A stretch of DNA of 15,925 nucleotides from JAKASV01 sp964595035 (GCA_964595035.1 CAZQNW010000023.1:1-15925); one strand, 5' to 3'; positions 1 through 7,161 are shown, counted from the first letter of the stretch. Numbers and translations are program-made. The notes: generated by a model not told the origin, from the sequence alone.

Positions 1-924
1 AAATTAGAACCTGAAAGGGTAATCAGGGGTAAAAATCTCGCGTGCCGTATTCTTAGTGGGCAACTTGATCGCATGACTAACCAGGCAGAATATCTGAATG
101 GTATTATTGATCTGATGTGGTTCCTATACGATAAAGCAGTTGAGAAAAATCAAGTGTATGATGAAGGAACATGTATTGTTCAAGATACAGACCGTCGATT
201 CTACGATTTTCTCCTCAATTATGTAAAATTAGTCAATCCTGATATCAAAGGAACTATAGAAGATCCGGCTCAAAAAATAAGTTGGAATCATTATGCGTAT
301 TCAAGAGCTTCAAGCCATTTTGTATTACAGCAACGAAACAATCGACATTATGGTATCGATATAAGGTTCCCAGGTGCTATTCAAGCTCAAGCTCTCTTGC
401 CGGCACAAAAGTCACATATTCTTTTTGGCGTAATATCAGATGATTGTATTTTTATAAAACTTGAAAATGTTGGAATTGCCTCTCAGTCGGTTGTATTCCA
501 TGGAGCTGAATTTGCGATTGCTCAAGCCCGTAAACGCGTTCCAACATTGCTTAGCTACCTTGAAAATACATATCTAAAAATGTTTAATGAGATCTTAATG
601 TATTATATAGGTACCGATGATGATCCAAACTATCGTAAAGAGCGTATCCCTCAAGATTTTTTACAACGCTGTTTTACGATTGCTCAATTAGGTAATTTGA
701 CTGATGAGCAATTGAAGGCTTTCATGTATATATGTTCGACGCAAGGTGTCCATGGTGTATATAATGAGATTAGAAATGCGTCAAGCCCATTATCGCAACA
801 ACGAAAGAGTGATCTCGGCAATTATCTCCAGCAATTACAAGCAGAGGGCCTTGATAATCAAACATTACGTTTTGGAAGAGAAGTTATTCTATCCCATGAT
901 GAGCTCATGCGATCATGTAGGTGA
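1..924 (+). CDS. Unrecognised protein, 3' part only (5' end outside window)
   Basis: I do not recognise this protein. The frame is open from base 1, so the window probably holds only the C-terminal part of a longer gene. The first ATG in frame, at 73, gives 283 residues but has no convincing Shine-Dalgarno sequence in front of it, and 24 open codons precede it. The visible part appears soluble, with no membrane segment or signal peptide. It contains a beta-rich stretch around HILFGVISDDCIFIKLENVG (residues 115-134 counted from the ATG at 73), then a probably helical segment with a basic patch (QARKRVP). The C-terminus is polar and Gln-rich. The gene ends at TGA 922-924, about 45 bases before a hairpin terminator. 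It could be a secreted or host-interaction protein, but nothing in the sequence shows that. I am fairly sure it is coding and have no function to offer. Confidence 0.7.
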   Translation, partial: KLEPERVIRGKNLACRILSGQLDRMTNQAEYLNGIIDLMWFLYDKAVEKNQVYDEGTCIVQDTDRRFYDFLLNYVKLVNPDIKGTIEDPAQKISWNHYAYSRASSHFVLQQRNNRHYGIDIRFPGAIQAQALLPAQKSHILFGVISDDCIFIKLENVGIASQSVVFHGAEFAIAQARKRVPTLLSYLENTYLKMFNEILMYYIGTDDDPNYRKERIPQDFLQRCFTIAQLGNLTDEQLKAFMYICSTQGVHGVYNEIRNASSPLSQQRKSDLGNYLQQLQAEGLDNQTLRFGREVILSHDELMRSCR

Positions 925-969
925 TCGGTATTATTCGGCTAAAATAGTAGATATATTATAAAAAATAAA

Positions 970-1006
970 GATGGCAATGATACGGATTTTGTCTGTCATT
1001 GCCATC
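970..1006 (+). terminator. Hairpin terminator after the first gene
   Basis: An 11-bp perfect inverted repeat (970-980 with 996-1006, arm GATGGCAATGA) encloses a 15-base loop. A T-rich stretch (GAATTTTATG) follows and an A-rich stretch precedes it. It lies between the stop at 924 and the ligase gene. The U tract is short, so its strength as an intrinsic terminator is uncertain. Confidence 0.6.
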
Positions 1007-1101
1007 GAATTTTATGAACAATATGTACAACGTTAATTGATGAATTGTGAGCTTATTATTCTTGCTAAAATCATGTATATTAATTTGATGGTTTTTCTTA
1101 A

Positions 1102-1107
1102 TATAAT
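1102..1107 (+). promoter_or_regulatory. Probable -10 box of the DNA ligase gene
   Basis: A perfect TATAAT lies 25 bases before the GTG start at 1132. No good -35 sits at 16-18 bases; TTGATG at 1085-1090 is only 11 bases away. Transcription from this box would begin near 1114, on top of the upstream ATG, which supports translation starting at 1132 instead. Confidence 0.35.
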
Positions 1108-1119
1108 AGCTCAATGCTG

Positions 1120-1124
1120 AGGAG
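1120..1124 (+). promoter_or_regulatory. Ribosome binding site that decides the ligase start
   Basis: AGGAG, 7 bases before GTG 1132. The only upstream alternative, ATG 1114, lies before this site and has no Shine-Dalgarno of its own. Confidence 0.7.
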
Positions 1125-1131
1125 TCCTGTT

Positions 1132-2871
1132 GTGAAATTTCGTCAAATTTCTGAAGCGTTTGCACTTATAGAACCTGTTCAATCGAGACTTGAAATTACT
1201 CGTATGTTAGCTGAACTTTTACGACAAGCAACTCCTTCAGAAGCAAGTATGATATGTAATTTATCGTTGGGGCAATTGCAGCCTCCTTATATAGGGACAC
1301 AGTTTAACATTGCTGAAAAAACAGCAATTAAGGCAGTTGCAGAACTGCTTGATCTTGATGTTCAAGAGATAGGTAAACGTATGAAAGTGCTTGGTGATCT
1401 TGGTTCTGTGGTTGCGGAAGGTACGTGGTATCCCGGTGAAGATCTTACCGTTCATCAGGTGTTTGCTCGTCTTGGAGAAATAGAAAAGATAAGTGGAACC
1501 GGGTCACTTGAACACAAGGTACAACAATTGAGTATATTGCTTCGTGATTTAGATAAAATATCAGCAAAATATTTAATTCGTATTATTGTTGGGCAGCTAC
1601 GTCTTGGTTTTTCTGATATGACACTTATTGATGCGCTTTCATGGATGGTTACCGGTGATAAATCATTACGATCAGAAATCGAAAATGCGTATAATGTGTG
1701 TGCTGATATAGGGTTTATTGCACAAACGCTTAAGCAGGATGGTGTTGAAGGTATAAAAACTATGCATGTCCATGTTGGTATTCCTATCAGACCTGCTGCA
1801 GCGGAACGGTTGCCACGTGCACAAGCTATTATTGATAAAATTGGTGCTTGTATCGCAGAGCCCAAAGTAGATGGTTTTCGTTTACAAATACATATTGATA
1901 ATACAACCAAACCTCATCGTATTGCATTCTTTTCGCGCAACATGCAAGATATGTCGCATATGTTTCCTGATTTAGCGGAAGTATGTGCTCGCTTGCCGGT
2001 TGATTCAATAATTTGCGAAGGTGAAGCTATCGCATATGATCCTCATACGCAAAGTTATTTACCATTTCAAGAGACAGTAAAGCGTAAACGAAAGCATGGT
2101 ATTTCTCAAGCCATAGAAGAGTATCCATTGCGTGTGTTTGTGTTTGATATATTGTATCTTAATGGACAAGAGCTTTTGTCTGAGCCATATCTTACGCGTC
2201 GTAAAAAATTATCTGAGCTTTTACAAAAAGCCGGAGATGAAACGCTGCTGATGATTGAAGCACATTCGGTAGATACAGTTCAAGGGCTTGAAGAGTATTT
2301 TTACGCAAATCTAGCGGCAGGCCTAGAAGGTGTTGTCGTTAAGCGTCCATACTCTCAATATACACCCGGTAAACGAAATTTTAATTGGATCAAATTAAAG
2401 CGCCAGGAAGAAGGCCATCTTGAAGATACAATTGATTGCGTTATTCTTGGTTATTATGCCGGAAGTGGCAAAAGGGCATCATTTGGAATAGGTGCATTTT
2501 TGGTTGGAGTCTTTAATCAGACTCAAGATCGTTACGAAACGATTGCAAAAATAGGGACAGGCTTAACTGATCAAGAATGGCGAGAGCTTAAGATTAAATG
2601 TGATGCTATTGCAGTTGCACATCAGCCTAAAAATGTGATGTGCGCAAAAGATTTATTCCCTGATGTTTGGGTCGCTCCTGAAATTGTGTGTTCTGTGCGT
2701 GCAGATGAGATTACGTTATCTCCGGTGCATTCTGCAGGGAAAATTGCTGATAAACTTGGCTTTGCGTTGCGGTTTCCGCGTATTATGGGGTATAGAGAAG
2801 ATAAGGCCGCACGTGACGCGACAACGGTCAAAGAAGTTGAGAGCCTCTTTGAGAATCAGCTCAAACGCTAG
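1132..2871 (+). CDS. lig: ATP-dependent DNA ligase, archaeal/eukaryotic Lig1 type
   Basis: This enzyme seals nicks in duplex DNA using ATP. The N-terminal domain (about 1-210) matches the DNA-binding domain of archaeal ligases, including GQLRLGFSDMTLIDAL. The nucleotidyltransferase core follows: motif I KVDG with the AMP-accepting lysine K245, motif III near FFSRNMQDM, motif IIIa FVFDILYLNG, motif IV EGVVVK at 399-404 and motif V WIKLKR at 419-424. The OB-fold end has the typical EITLSPVH and ALRFPR stretches. At 579 residues it is full length for the archaeal family. The start is GTG 1132, with AGGAG 7 bases upstream; an ATG at 1114 would add six residues but overlaps that ribosome binding site. 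The N-terminus MKFRQISEAF is also what the family usually shows. It stands alone, with no Ku or LigD-type neighbours. Most bacteria use NAD-dependent LigA for replication, so this gene is probably an old acquisition. Whether a LigA also exists cannot be seen here. Confidence 0.95.
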   Translation: MKFRQISEAFALIEPVQSRLEITRMLAELLRQATPSEASMICNLSLGQLQPPYIGTQFNIAEKTAIKAVAELLDLDVQEIGKRMKVLGDLGSVVAEGTWYPGEDLTVHQVFARLGEIEKISGTGSLEHKVQQLSILLRDLDKISAKYLIRIIVGQLRLGFSDMTLIDALSWMVTGDKSLRSEIENAYNVCADIGFIAQTLKQDGVEGIKTMHVHVGIPIRPAAAERLPRAQAIIDKIGACIAEPKVDGFRLQIHIDNTTKPHRIAFFSRNMQDMSHMFPDLAEVCARLPVDSIICEGEAIAYDPHTQSYLPFQETVKRKRKHGISQAIEEYPLRVFVFDILYLNGQELLSEPYLTRRKKLSELLQKAGDETLLMIEAHSVDTVQGLEEYFYANLAAGLEGVVVKRPYSQYTPGKRNFNWIKLKRQEEGHLEDTIDCVILGYYAGSGKRASFGIGAFLVGVFNQTQDRYETIAKIGTGLTDQEWRELKIKCDAIAVAHQPKNVMCAKDLFPDVWVAPEIVCSVRADEITLSPVHSAGKIADKLGFALRFPRIMGYREDKAARDATTVKEVESLFENQLKR

Positions 2872-2909
2872 TTTTAAATAGTTTTTAATATAAAATATAT
2901 ACAATTTAG

Positions 2910-3017
2910 AAAGAGTTTGATGCGGCAGTTATTCGTCTATTACTGCGCCATAAAGGTATACGTCTAGATATTCCTAATATACAGGGCAATGCTCCTGATT
3001 ATTGTGCTGAAGAATAA
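2910..3017 (+). pseudogene. Ankyrin-repeat relic
   Basis: Between a TAG at 2907-2909 and a TAA at 3015-3017, one frame stays open for 35 codons with no start codon. It reads as the end of an ankyrin repeat: AVIRLLLRHKGIRLDIPN followed by IQGNAPDYCAEE. This matches the consensus pattern of a helix with LL, a loop, then GxTPLxxA. There is no start, no ribosome binding site and no second full repeat. I read it as the last fragment of a decayed ankyrin gene. It is short, so chance resemblance is not fully excluded. Confidence 0.5.
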
Positions 3018-3080
3018 GGACATTATTCTTATAGCGATTTTAGATTTTTCTCTAGAGTAAAGATATACATGTTAAAAATG

Positions 3081-3123
3081 GTACAAAAAGGCCATCGGAA
3101 ATAATCCGATGGCCTTTTTGTAC
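3081..3123. terminator. Bidirectional intrinsic terminator
   Basis: A perfect 19-bp inverted repeat (3081-3099 with 3105-3123) has a 5-base loop (AATAA). The GC-rich core GGCCATCGGA is flanked by A5 on one side and T5 on the other, so it can end transcripts in both directions. It lies between the ligase gene (+) and the converging two-gene unit on the minus strand, whose last stop codon is 22 bases away. Confidence 0.9.
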
Positions 3124-3145
3124 GTAATCTAATAATAGTCAAACT

Positions 3146-4051
3146 TTAATTTCGACGAGAGCTGCAGTAATCATCATGACAGCAGCAGCATTCATCGTTT
3201 TCTTCTTCATCATCGCCATCATCATTATCATTATCATCATCATCATCTTCTTCTTCTTCTTCTTCTTCTTCTTCGCGGTAGCATGATTCATTGCATGAAG
3301 ATATAATTTCCTCTTGTGCAGCAAAGGCGTCCATAAGTTTGAGCATTTCTTGGTCGTCGAGATCAGTAAGAGGTTGATCGGCATATTGTTCATGTAACTC
3401 TTCGAGAGCGACCATAATGCGTAAAAAACGCCAGCCACCAAGAACATATATGATTTGGTCTTTATTTTTTCCTAAAAGAGCGAGATACCATATACAGTCA
3501 ACAAGGCTGGTAATTGTTTTTTGTGTAATATGTTCTTCAATTGCCAAGCATTCATTGTAGATCTTTTGACAGCAGAAATTAAACCCTTGAGTAACAAGGT
3601 CAACCATTTCCTCAGATATAGGGAAGAACTGAGTCTCTGAAAGGCTGTTAAGAAACTGAGCATACATATTAATAGGATGTTGCTCCAATAATGATTCTTG
3701 TTCTCCGCTTACTTTCTTTTCTTTAATGATGTCTTGGACAGCCTGAGAATATAATTTAACACAAAGATTTTTTAGATCGTTTTCATGCTGCTTAATAAAA
3801 TGTACAATGTTGCTTCCATCATAAGCAATATTTTCCATATTACCTGCCAAAATAGCCTGGAGTATTTCTTGCAATGACGTTAGCTCGTCAGTATCTTGCT
3901 GAAGCTGTTCGCATTCTTGTGAATATTCCGGATCAGTTATTATGGCAATTGCGGTAACAAGATTACCCAAAAAGTCGATTTTACAATTAAGTGGCATCTG
4001 ATTATATGATGTATGTTCTGCAGAAGATACTGAACATCTATGGTTCGTCAT
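3146..4051 (-). CDS. Unrecognised protein with acidic tract and Cys-rich tail
   Basis: I do not recognise this 301-residue protein. It looks soluble and largely helical up to about residue 250, with no signal peptide. A GGWR motif at 205-208 sits in YVLGGWRFLR. The end is striking: nine consecutive Glu (260-268), a run of Asp/Asn/Glu to about 287, then four consecutive Cys and HDDYC. The acidic tract is encoded by a GAA and GAT/AAT trinucleotide repeat (3193-3274). The gene lies 28 bases downstream of the next minus-strand gene, whose product is a divergent paralogue: LVTQ and GGWR here align without gaps with LITQ and GGLR there. The two probably share a transcript. AGGA lies 6 bases before the ATG. 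The tail suggests metal binding, which is inference only. A bidirectional terminator follows. Confidence 0.75.
   Translation of the reverse strand: MTNHRCSVSSAEHTSYNQMPLNCKIDFLGNLVTAIAIITDPEYSQECEQLQQDTDELTSLQEILQAILAGNMENIAYDGSNIVHFIKQHENDLKNLCVKLYSQAVQDIIKEKKVSGEQESLLEQHPINMYAQFLNSLSETQFFPISEEMVDLVTQGFNFCCQKIYNECLAIEEHITQKTITSLVDCIWYLALLGKNKDQIIYVLGGWRFLRIMVALEELHEQYADQPLTDLDDQEMLKLMDAFAAQEEIISSCNESCYREEEEEEEEEDDDDDNDNDDGDDEEENDECCCCHDDYCSSRRN
3193..3274. repeat. Trinucleotide microsatellite inside a coding sequence
   Basis: On the plus strand, nine perfect TTC units (3248-3274) are preceded by interrupted CAT/ATC/ATT units from about 3193. Read on the minus strand this gives nine Glu codons (GAA) followed by Asp, Asn and Glu codons. 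Because the unit is 3 bases long, slippage would lengthen or shorten the acidic tract without shifting the frame. Confidence 0.85.
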
Positions 4052-4079
4052 AAAAATCCTTATAAAAGTGCACTATACG

Positions 4080-4877
4080 TTAACAATTGTGTTCATGACA
4101 ATGGCAAGAGTCGATATGTTCGTGAGCGGGTACCTCTGAAGGAGCAGATTCTTTTTCTTTTTGCATAAGGTTCATAGTACATGTGTGAATAGCAATAATG
4201 AGGAAGGTCAAACGTAATCCTCCCCAGACCTCGCTGATGATTTCCTGATTTTGCGCAAGGCGATAAGAAACAACCATAGCCTGTTTTGAATCTTTGATAA
4301 GATTGTTTTTGAATGCTTCTTTAATAGAGTCGCATAGAATACACATATGACTCATCGCTAATTCACAACTTTGTGTAATCAAAGGTTCAAGTTCTTTAAT
4401 TGCTAAATTGCGTATATCAATGAGATTGTTGAGCATAACATGATAATGATCGAAATGATCTTCTTGTTGGAGTGTATCGATTGAAGGAACTGTTGATTCT
4501 AAGAATGCTTTTAATTCGCTTTCAACAATAGAAACAACGGCATGCTTAATAGCATCCTTGTGTAACCTAAAAACTTCAAAGATTCCCGCACTGTAGTCGA
4601 TTGATATAGACTGTAATACAGGGTACTCTTTTTTTACAAGAAGTTCAATGATGTATTCAAGGGCCTTGTGTTCGGTCAAATTCTTTTTAAGGAACTTATA
4701 ATGGTTATGTTTTTCGCCTTGTTCTGTAGCATGTAATGCACTGAGCAGGCGTTGTAATAAATCTATTTTGTCTTCCTGATCGATGGTCTCTTTGCTTAGA
4801 TATTCTGCTAAAGCATCTAAATATTGATAATTAAAAATAGCCGTGTTCTTAAAAATTTTTTTCATTGAGAAATCCAT
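4080..4877 (-). CDS. Unrecognised protein with His/Cys-rich C-terminal tail
   Basis: I do not recognise this protein of 265 residues (261 if the ATG at 4863-4865 is used, which has GGA about 9 bases upstream). It appears helical, with a hydrophobic stretch LTFLIIAIHTC near 223-233 just after a GGLR motif (219-222). The last 15 residues hold four His and three Cys (AHEHIDSCHCHEHNC), a composition seen in metal-binding tails. It is a divergent paralogue of the protein encoded 28 bases downstream. In both proteins an LNxL stretch, an L[VI]TQ stretch and a GG[WL]R motif occur in the same order, with exactly 51 residues from the Thr of L[VI]TQ to the first Gly of GG. A good promoter lies directly upstream. 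There is no clear signal peptide. A role in metal handling is conceivable but unproven. Confidence 0.75.
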   Translation of the reverse strand: MDFSMKKIFKNTAIFNYQYLDALAEYLSKETIDQEDKIDLLQRLLSALHATEQGEKHNHYKFLKKNLTEHKALEYIIELLVKKEYPVLQSISIDYSAGIFEVFRLHKDAIKHAVVSIVESELKAFLESTVPSIDTLQQEDHFDHYHVMLNNLIDIRNLAIKELEPLITQSCELAMSHMCILCDSIKEAFKNNLIKDSKQAMVVSYRLAQNQEIISEVWGGLRLTFLIIAIHTCTMNLMQKEKESAPSEVPAHEHIDSCHCHEHNC

Positions 4878-4910
4878 ACATGAATTGGAAAAACCGCTAC
4901 TAACGTACTA

Positions 4911-4938
4911 AGTATAGCCGGCTATTTATTTTTATCAA
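4911..4938 (-). promoter_or_regulatory. Sigma70-like promoter of the two-gene minus-strand unit
   Basis: Read on the minus strand: TTGATA (-35, 4933-4938), a 16-base spacer, TATACT (-10, 4911-4916). Transcription would start near 4904, giving a leader of roughly 27-40 bases. It lies just after the stop codon of the HPS-like gene, so the two paralogue genes can be transcribed separately from it. Confidence 0.55.
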
Positions 4939-4952
4939 GAAAGTGCCTGGAA

Positions 4953-5579
4953 TTAGCCAATATTTTTGATAAGATCAGAAAAATATGCTGCTTCTTGGCC
5001 TGGGTTTTCTGCCGTCGTAATTGCTTGGCCTACAATAATTCCATCCGGTAATAATTGTAGCACCTCATTAATAGATTCTCTGCCTATTTTTGCGGCAATA
5101 AATATGGGCAGATCGGTGTTTCCTTTGACCATGTCCCATTTATCAAGGACTGAGCTCTCTTTTTCTTCGTGTGCCTGATGAAAAAGGAGTGCATCGACAC
5201 CAAGGTTTTTTGCTTCAAGTGCGGATTGACCCAACGAATTTGAGTCCAGAAGATCGAGCATAATTTTTTTACCGAGATCATGGGCTATGGTACAGGCTGT
5301 GTGAATAACATTTTTACCTGTTCCTGCCATAACAGTTAACCAGTCAGCTCCGGCATTTGCAATAAGAGGAACAATGTCTTTGCTCCTATCGACTATTTTT
5401 GTATCGGCAAGTATTTTTTTATGTGGAAATTTGGCATTAAATTGTTCGATGGCAAAAATGCCATGTTTATAGATAAGAGTCGTTCCGACTTCTAAGATAT
5501 CAACATAATCTGCTATCTCTGAGGCAATATCAAGTGATTTTTCCAGATCTACAAAATCAAAAGACACTTGAAGTTTCAT
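4953..5579 (-). CDS. hxlA: 3-hexulose-6-phosphate synthase-like enzyme (OMPDC superfamily)
   Basis: This is a 208-residue single-domain TIM barrel of the orotidine-phosphate-decarboxylase superfamily. The opening MKLQVSFDFVDLEKSLDIA and the ILEVGT strand resemble 3-hexulose-6-phosphate synthase (HPS) and ketogulonate-phosphate decarboxylase rather than true PyrF. Expected metal and substrate residues are present: D8, E30 and the DxKxxD motif D59-K61-D64. A His in LLFHQ matches the conserved barrel His, and the C-terminal phosphate site reads IIVGQAIT. HPS condenses formaldehyde with ribulose 5-phosphate or runs backwards to make ribulose 5-phosphate. With no formaldehyde-assimilation partner (HxlB/PHI) beside it, pentose-phosphate supply is the likelier role. 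GAGGG lies about 5 bases before the ATG. Alternatives are KGPDC or an unusual OMP decarboxylase. Superfamily is certain; the exact reaction is probable. Confidence 0.8.
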   Translation of the reverse strand: MKLQVSFDFVDLEKSLDIASEIADYVDILEVGTTLIYKHGIFAIEQFNAKFPHKKILADTKIVDRSKDIVPLIANAGADWLTVMAGTGKNVIHTACTIAHDLGKKIMLDLLDSNSLGQSALEAKNLGVDALLFHQAHEEKESSVLDKWDMVKGNTDLPIFIAAKIGRESINEVLQLLPDGIIVGQAITTAENPGQEAAYFSDLIKNIG

Positions 5580-5672
5580 GGGTTCCCTCTTAGCTATAAT
5601 AATATGACATCATTGCTATCTGTAAGTTTATATAATTTCATTTAACAATTTTTATAGGGGTGAGTCAATCCT

Positions 5673-6389
5673 TTATAGTTCGGCCATTTGTTTTATATGG
5701 GTTAAGGGTTCGTGTTTATATTCGGTAGTAGGTTTGGCAAAAAATTGTCGGATGGTCAAAATATATAATGCTTCGCGGACTTTCGCCACGCTTTTTTTGA
5801 CATAAATGTCCGGTAATATGAGCTGAGGATTATCCTGTGTTGGGGTAATGCCTTCCGGTATGTATATTTTTTCAGGGTTGGCAAAAATGATAATCGCTTT
5901 CTTTGAGATTATCTTATTTTCAGGTAAGGGGACCTGTGAAACTTGCCAATAGTATTCTAAGAGATCTTCATCTAATTTTTTTTCAAGCTTATAAAGCTTT
6001 GCCGGTACGTGAGGCATAAGTTCCCAATGATGAATTGTATTGCCAAACATGATAACCGGAAATATCTGAGGAGTTACAAGATAATATAGGATAGGCTCGT
6101 AGTGGCGTCTTGGGAATGTTGTTTGTCCGTTGTTTCCCGATGCTACCAGGTATCCGGCGTATGATGAAAAAATTCCTTCAACTATAGGATTATAAAAAGA
6201 ACTTATAAGTGAATATTTTGCTAATTTTTCGGGCTTTTTTATCTTTTGTTCTACTGAATGAGCCGCTTTTTGCATTTCAACTTCCGGGTATGGATGCATA
6301 AAAAAATTGATGGTATTTATTGAGAAGATATTGGTGTTCTGGAGAATGCATGGTACAATACAAAGAGTTATTATAGTGATTTTTTTCAT
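5673..6389 (-). CDS. Unrecognised exported protein
   Basis: I do not recognise this 238-residue protein. The N-terminus (MKKITIITLCIVPCILQ) is a typical signal peptide: two lysines, then a hydrophobic core to about residue 17. C14 is preceded by Pro, so a lipoprotein site is unlikely. The mature part contains FYNPIVEGIFSSYAGYLVAS (66-84), an FPRRH motif (92-96), and GNTIHHWEL (116-124), which look like conserved motifs rather than random sequence. The start chosen is ATG 6387-6389, with AGGA 7 bases upstream. The frame is open upstream to 6488, but that start would overlap the divergent rsmG gene and would bury the signal peptide. It stands alone on the minus strand and diverges from rsmG. 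It is probably periplasmic or outer-membrane associated. Confidence 0.75.
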   Translation of the reverse strand: MKKITIITLCIVPCILQNTNIFSINTINFFMHPYPEVEMQKAAHSVEQKIKKPEKLAKYSLISSFYNPIVEGIFSSYAGYLVASGNNGQTTFPRRHYEPILYYLVTPQIFPVIMFGNTIHHWELMPHVPAKLYKLEKKLDEDLLEYYWQVSQVPLPENKIISKKAIIIFANPEKIYIPEGITPTQDNPQLILPDIYVKKSVAKVREALYILTIRQFFAKPTTEYKHEPLTHIKQMAEL

Positions 6390-6473
6390 GGTTTTTCCTA
6401 GTATTTTAAATCCCTTTTCTAGTTTCATGATAGCAGGATGTCCATGGTAAAATCCATACATTGAGGAATTATT

Positions 6474-7133
6474 ATGCCTTATGAACAATTAGACATTCGA
6501 GATACGCAAGCATGGCGCTTGTTTATTGAATCTGAGCAGTTAACTCAAGATGCGTCTGAAAAATTCAAGCATTTTATGGATATGCTGCTTGAGTGGAATC
6601 AAAAAATGAACTTAACGGCTATTACCGGCCACGAAGATATTATTAACTATCATTTCAAAGATTCTTTGGCTCTTGGGCATGCTATGGATTTGAGTACAAT
6701 TAATGTGCTTGCAGATGTAGGAACCGGCGCAGGATTTCCCGGTATTGCTCTTAAAATAGCGTATCCTCGCATACATGTTATTCTCATAGAAGTTGTCCAA
6801 AAAAAAGTTAGGTTTTTGAATGCGGTTATTGAGCAATTGGGATTGACTGATATCGAGGTTGTTTCGCTTGATTGGCTTACATTTTTGCGTTCTACAAAGT
6901 ATCATGTTGATCTTGTTTGCGCGCGTGCATCTTTGGCTCCGGAACTCTTAGTGGCTATGTTTGCTCCATGGAGCTCCTATAAAAAAGCATCTTTGGCGTA
7001 TTGGGCTGCAACTTCATGGGAGCAAAGCAAAGAAATAAGCATGTTCATTGAAAAGAAAGTACCCTATACTGTAGGGACTAAGAATCGTGACATTGTATTT
7101 TTTAAAAAATTTCCTAAAAAAACGAAACATTAA
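6474..7133 (+). CDS. rsmG: 16S rRNA (guanine-527-N7)-methyltransferase RsmG (GidB)
   Basis: RsmG methylates N7 of G527 in the 530 loop of 16S rRNA with S-adenosylmethionine. The 219-residue length is usual. Family marks are WNQKMNLTAI (41-50), HFKDSLA (60-66), the SAM-binding glycine loop DVGTGAGFPG (81-90), an acidic residue after the second strand (E106) and ARA near 150-152. GAGGA lies 6 bases before the ATG. A -10-like TAAAAT at 6448-6453 could be its promoter. It is the first gene of a closely packed run with the MATE transporter 28 bases downstream, then gatC and gatA. The C-terminal part has YWAATSWEQSKE in place of the glycine-rich stretch common there, a modest divergence. It is not next to mnmG, its common partner. 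Confidence 0.93.
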   Translation: MPYEQLDIRDTQAWRLFIESEQLTQDASEKFKHFMDMLLEWNQKMNLTAITGHEDIINYHFKDSLALGHAMDLSTINVLADVGTGAGFPGIALKIAYPRIHVILIEVVQKKVRFLNAVIEQLGLTDIEVVSLDWLTFLRSTKYHVDLVCARASLAPELLVAMFAPWSSYKKASLAYWAATSWEQSKEISMFIEKKVPYTVGTKNRDIVFFKKFPKKTKH

Positions 7134-7161
7134 TCTGCTCTCTATGAGCTAAAGGACAGGC

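Noticed and set aside
1455..1910. 151-codon minus-strand open frame
   Set aside because: It lies wholly antisense to the ligase catalytic domain, with no ribosome binding site and Cys/Ser-rich antisense-like composition.
3139..3447. Long minus-strand frame rich in Lys and Met runs
   Set aside because: It is the shifted-frame reading of the GAA/GAT repeat inside the acidic-tail gene, with implausible composition.
4914..4923. Palindrome TAGCCGGCTA followed by a T-rich stretch, considered as a terminator
   Set aside because: The arms are only five bases with no loop, and the site falls at the -10/spacer of the promoter at 4911-4938.
6390..6488. N-terminal extension of the exported protein
   Set aside because: It would overlap rsmG and place 33 residues before an obvious signal peptide. 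The downstream ATG has its own AGGA.
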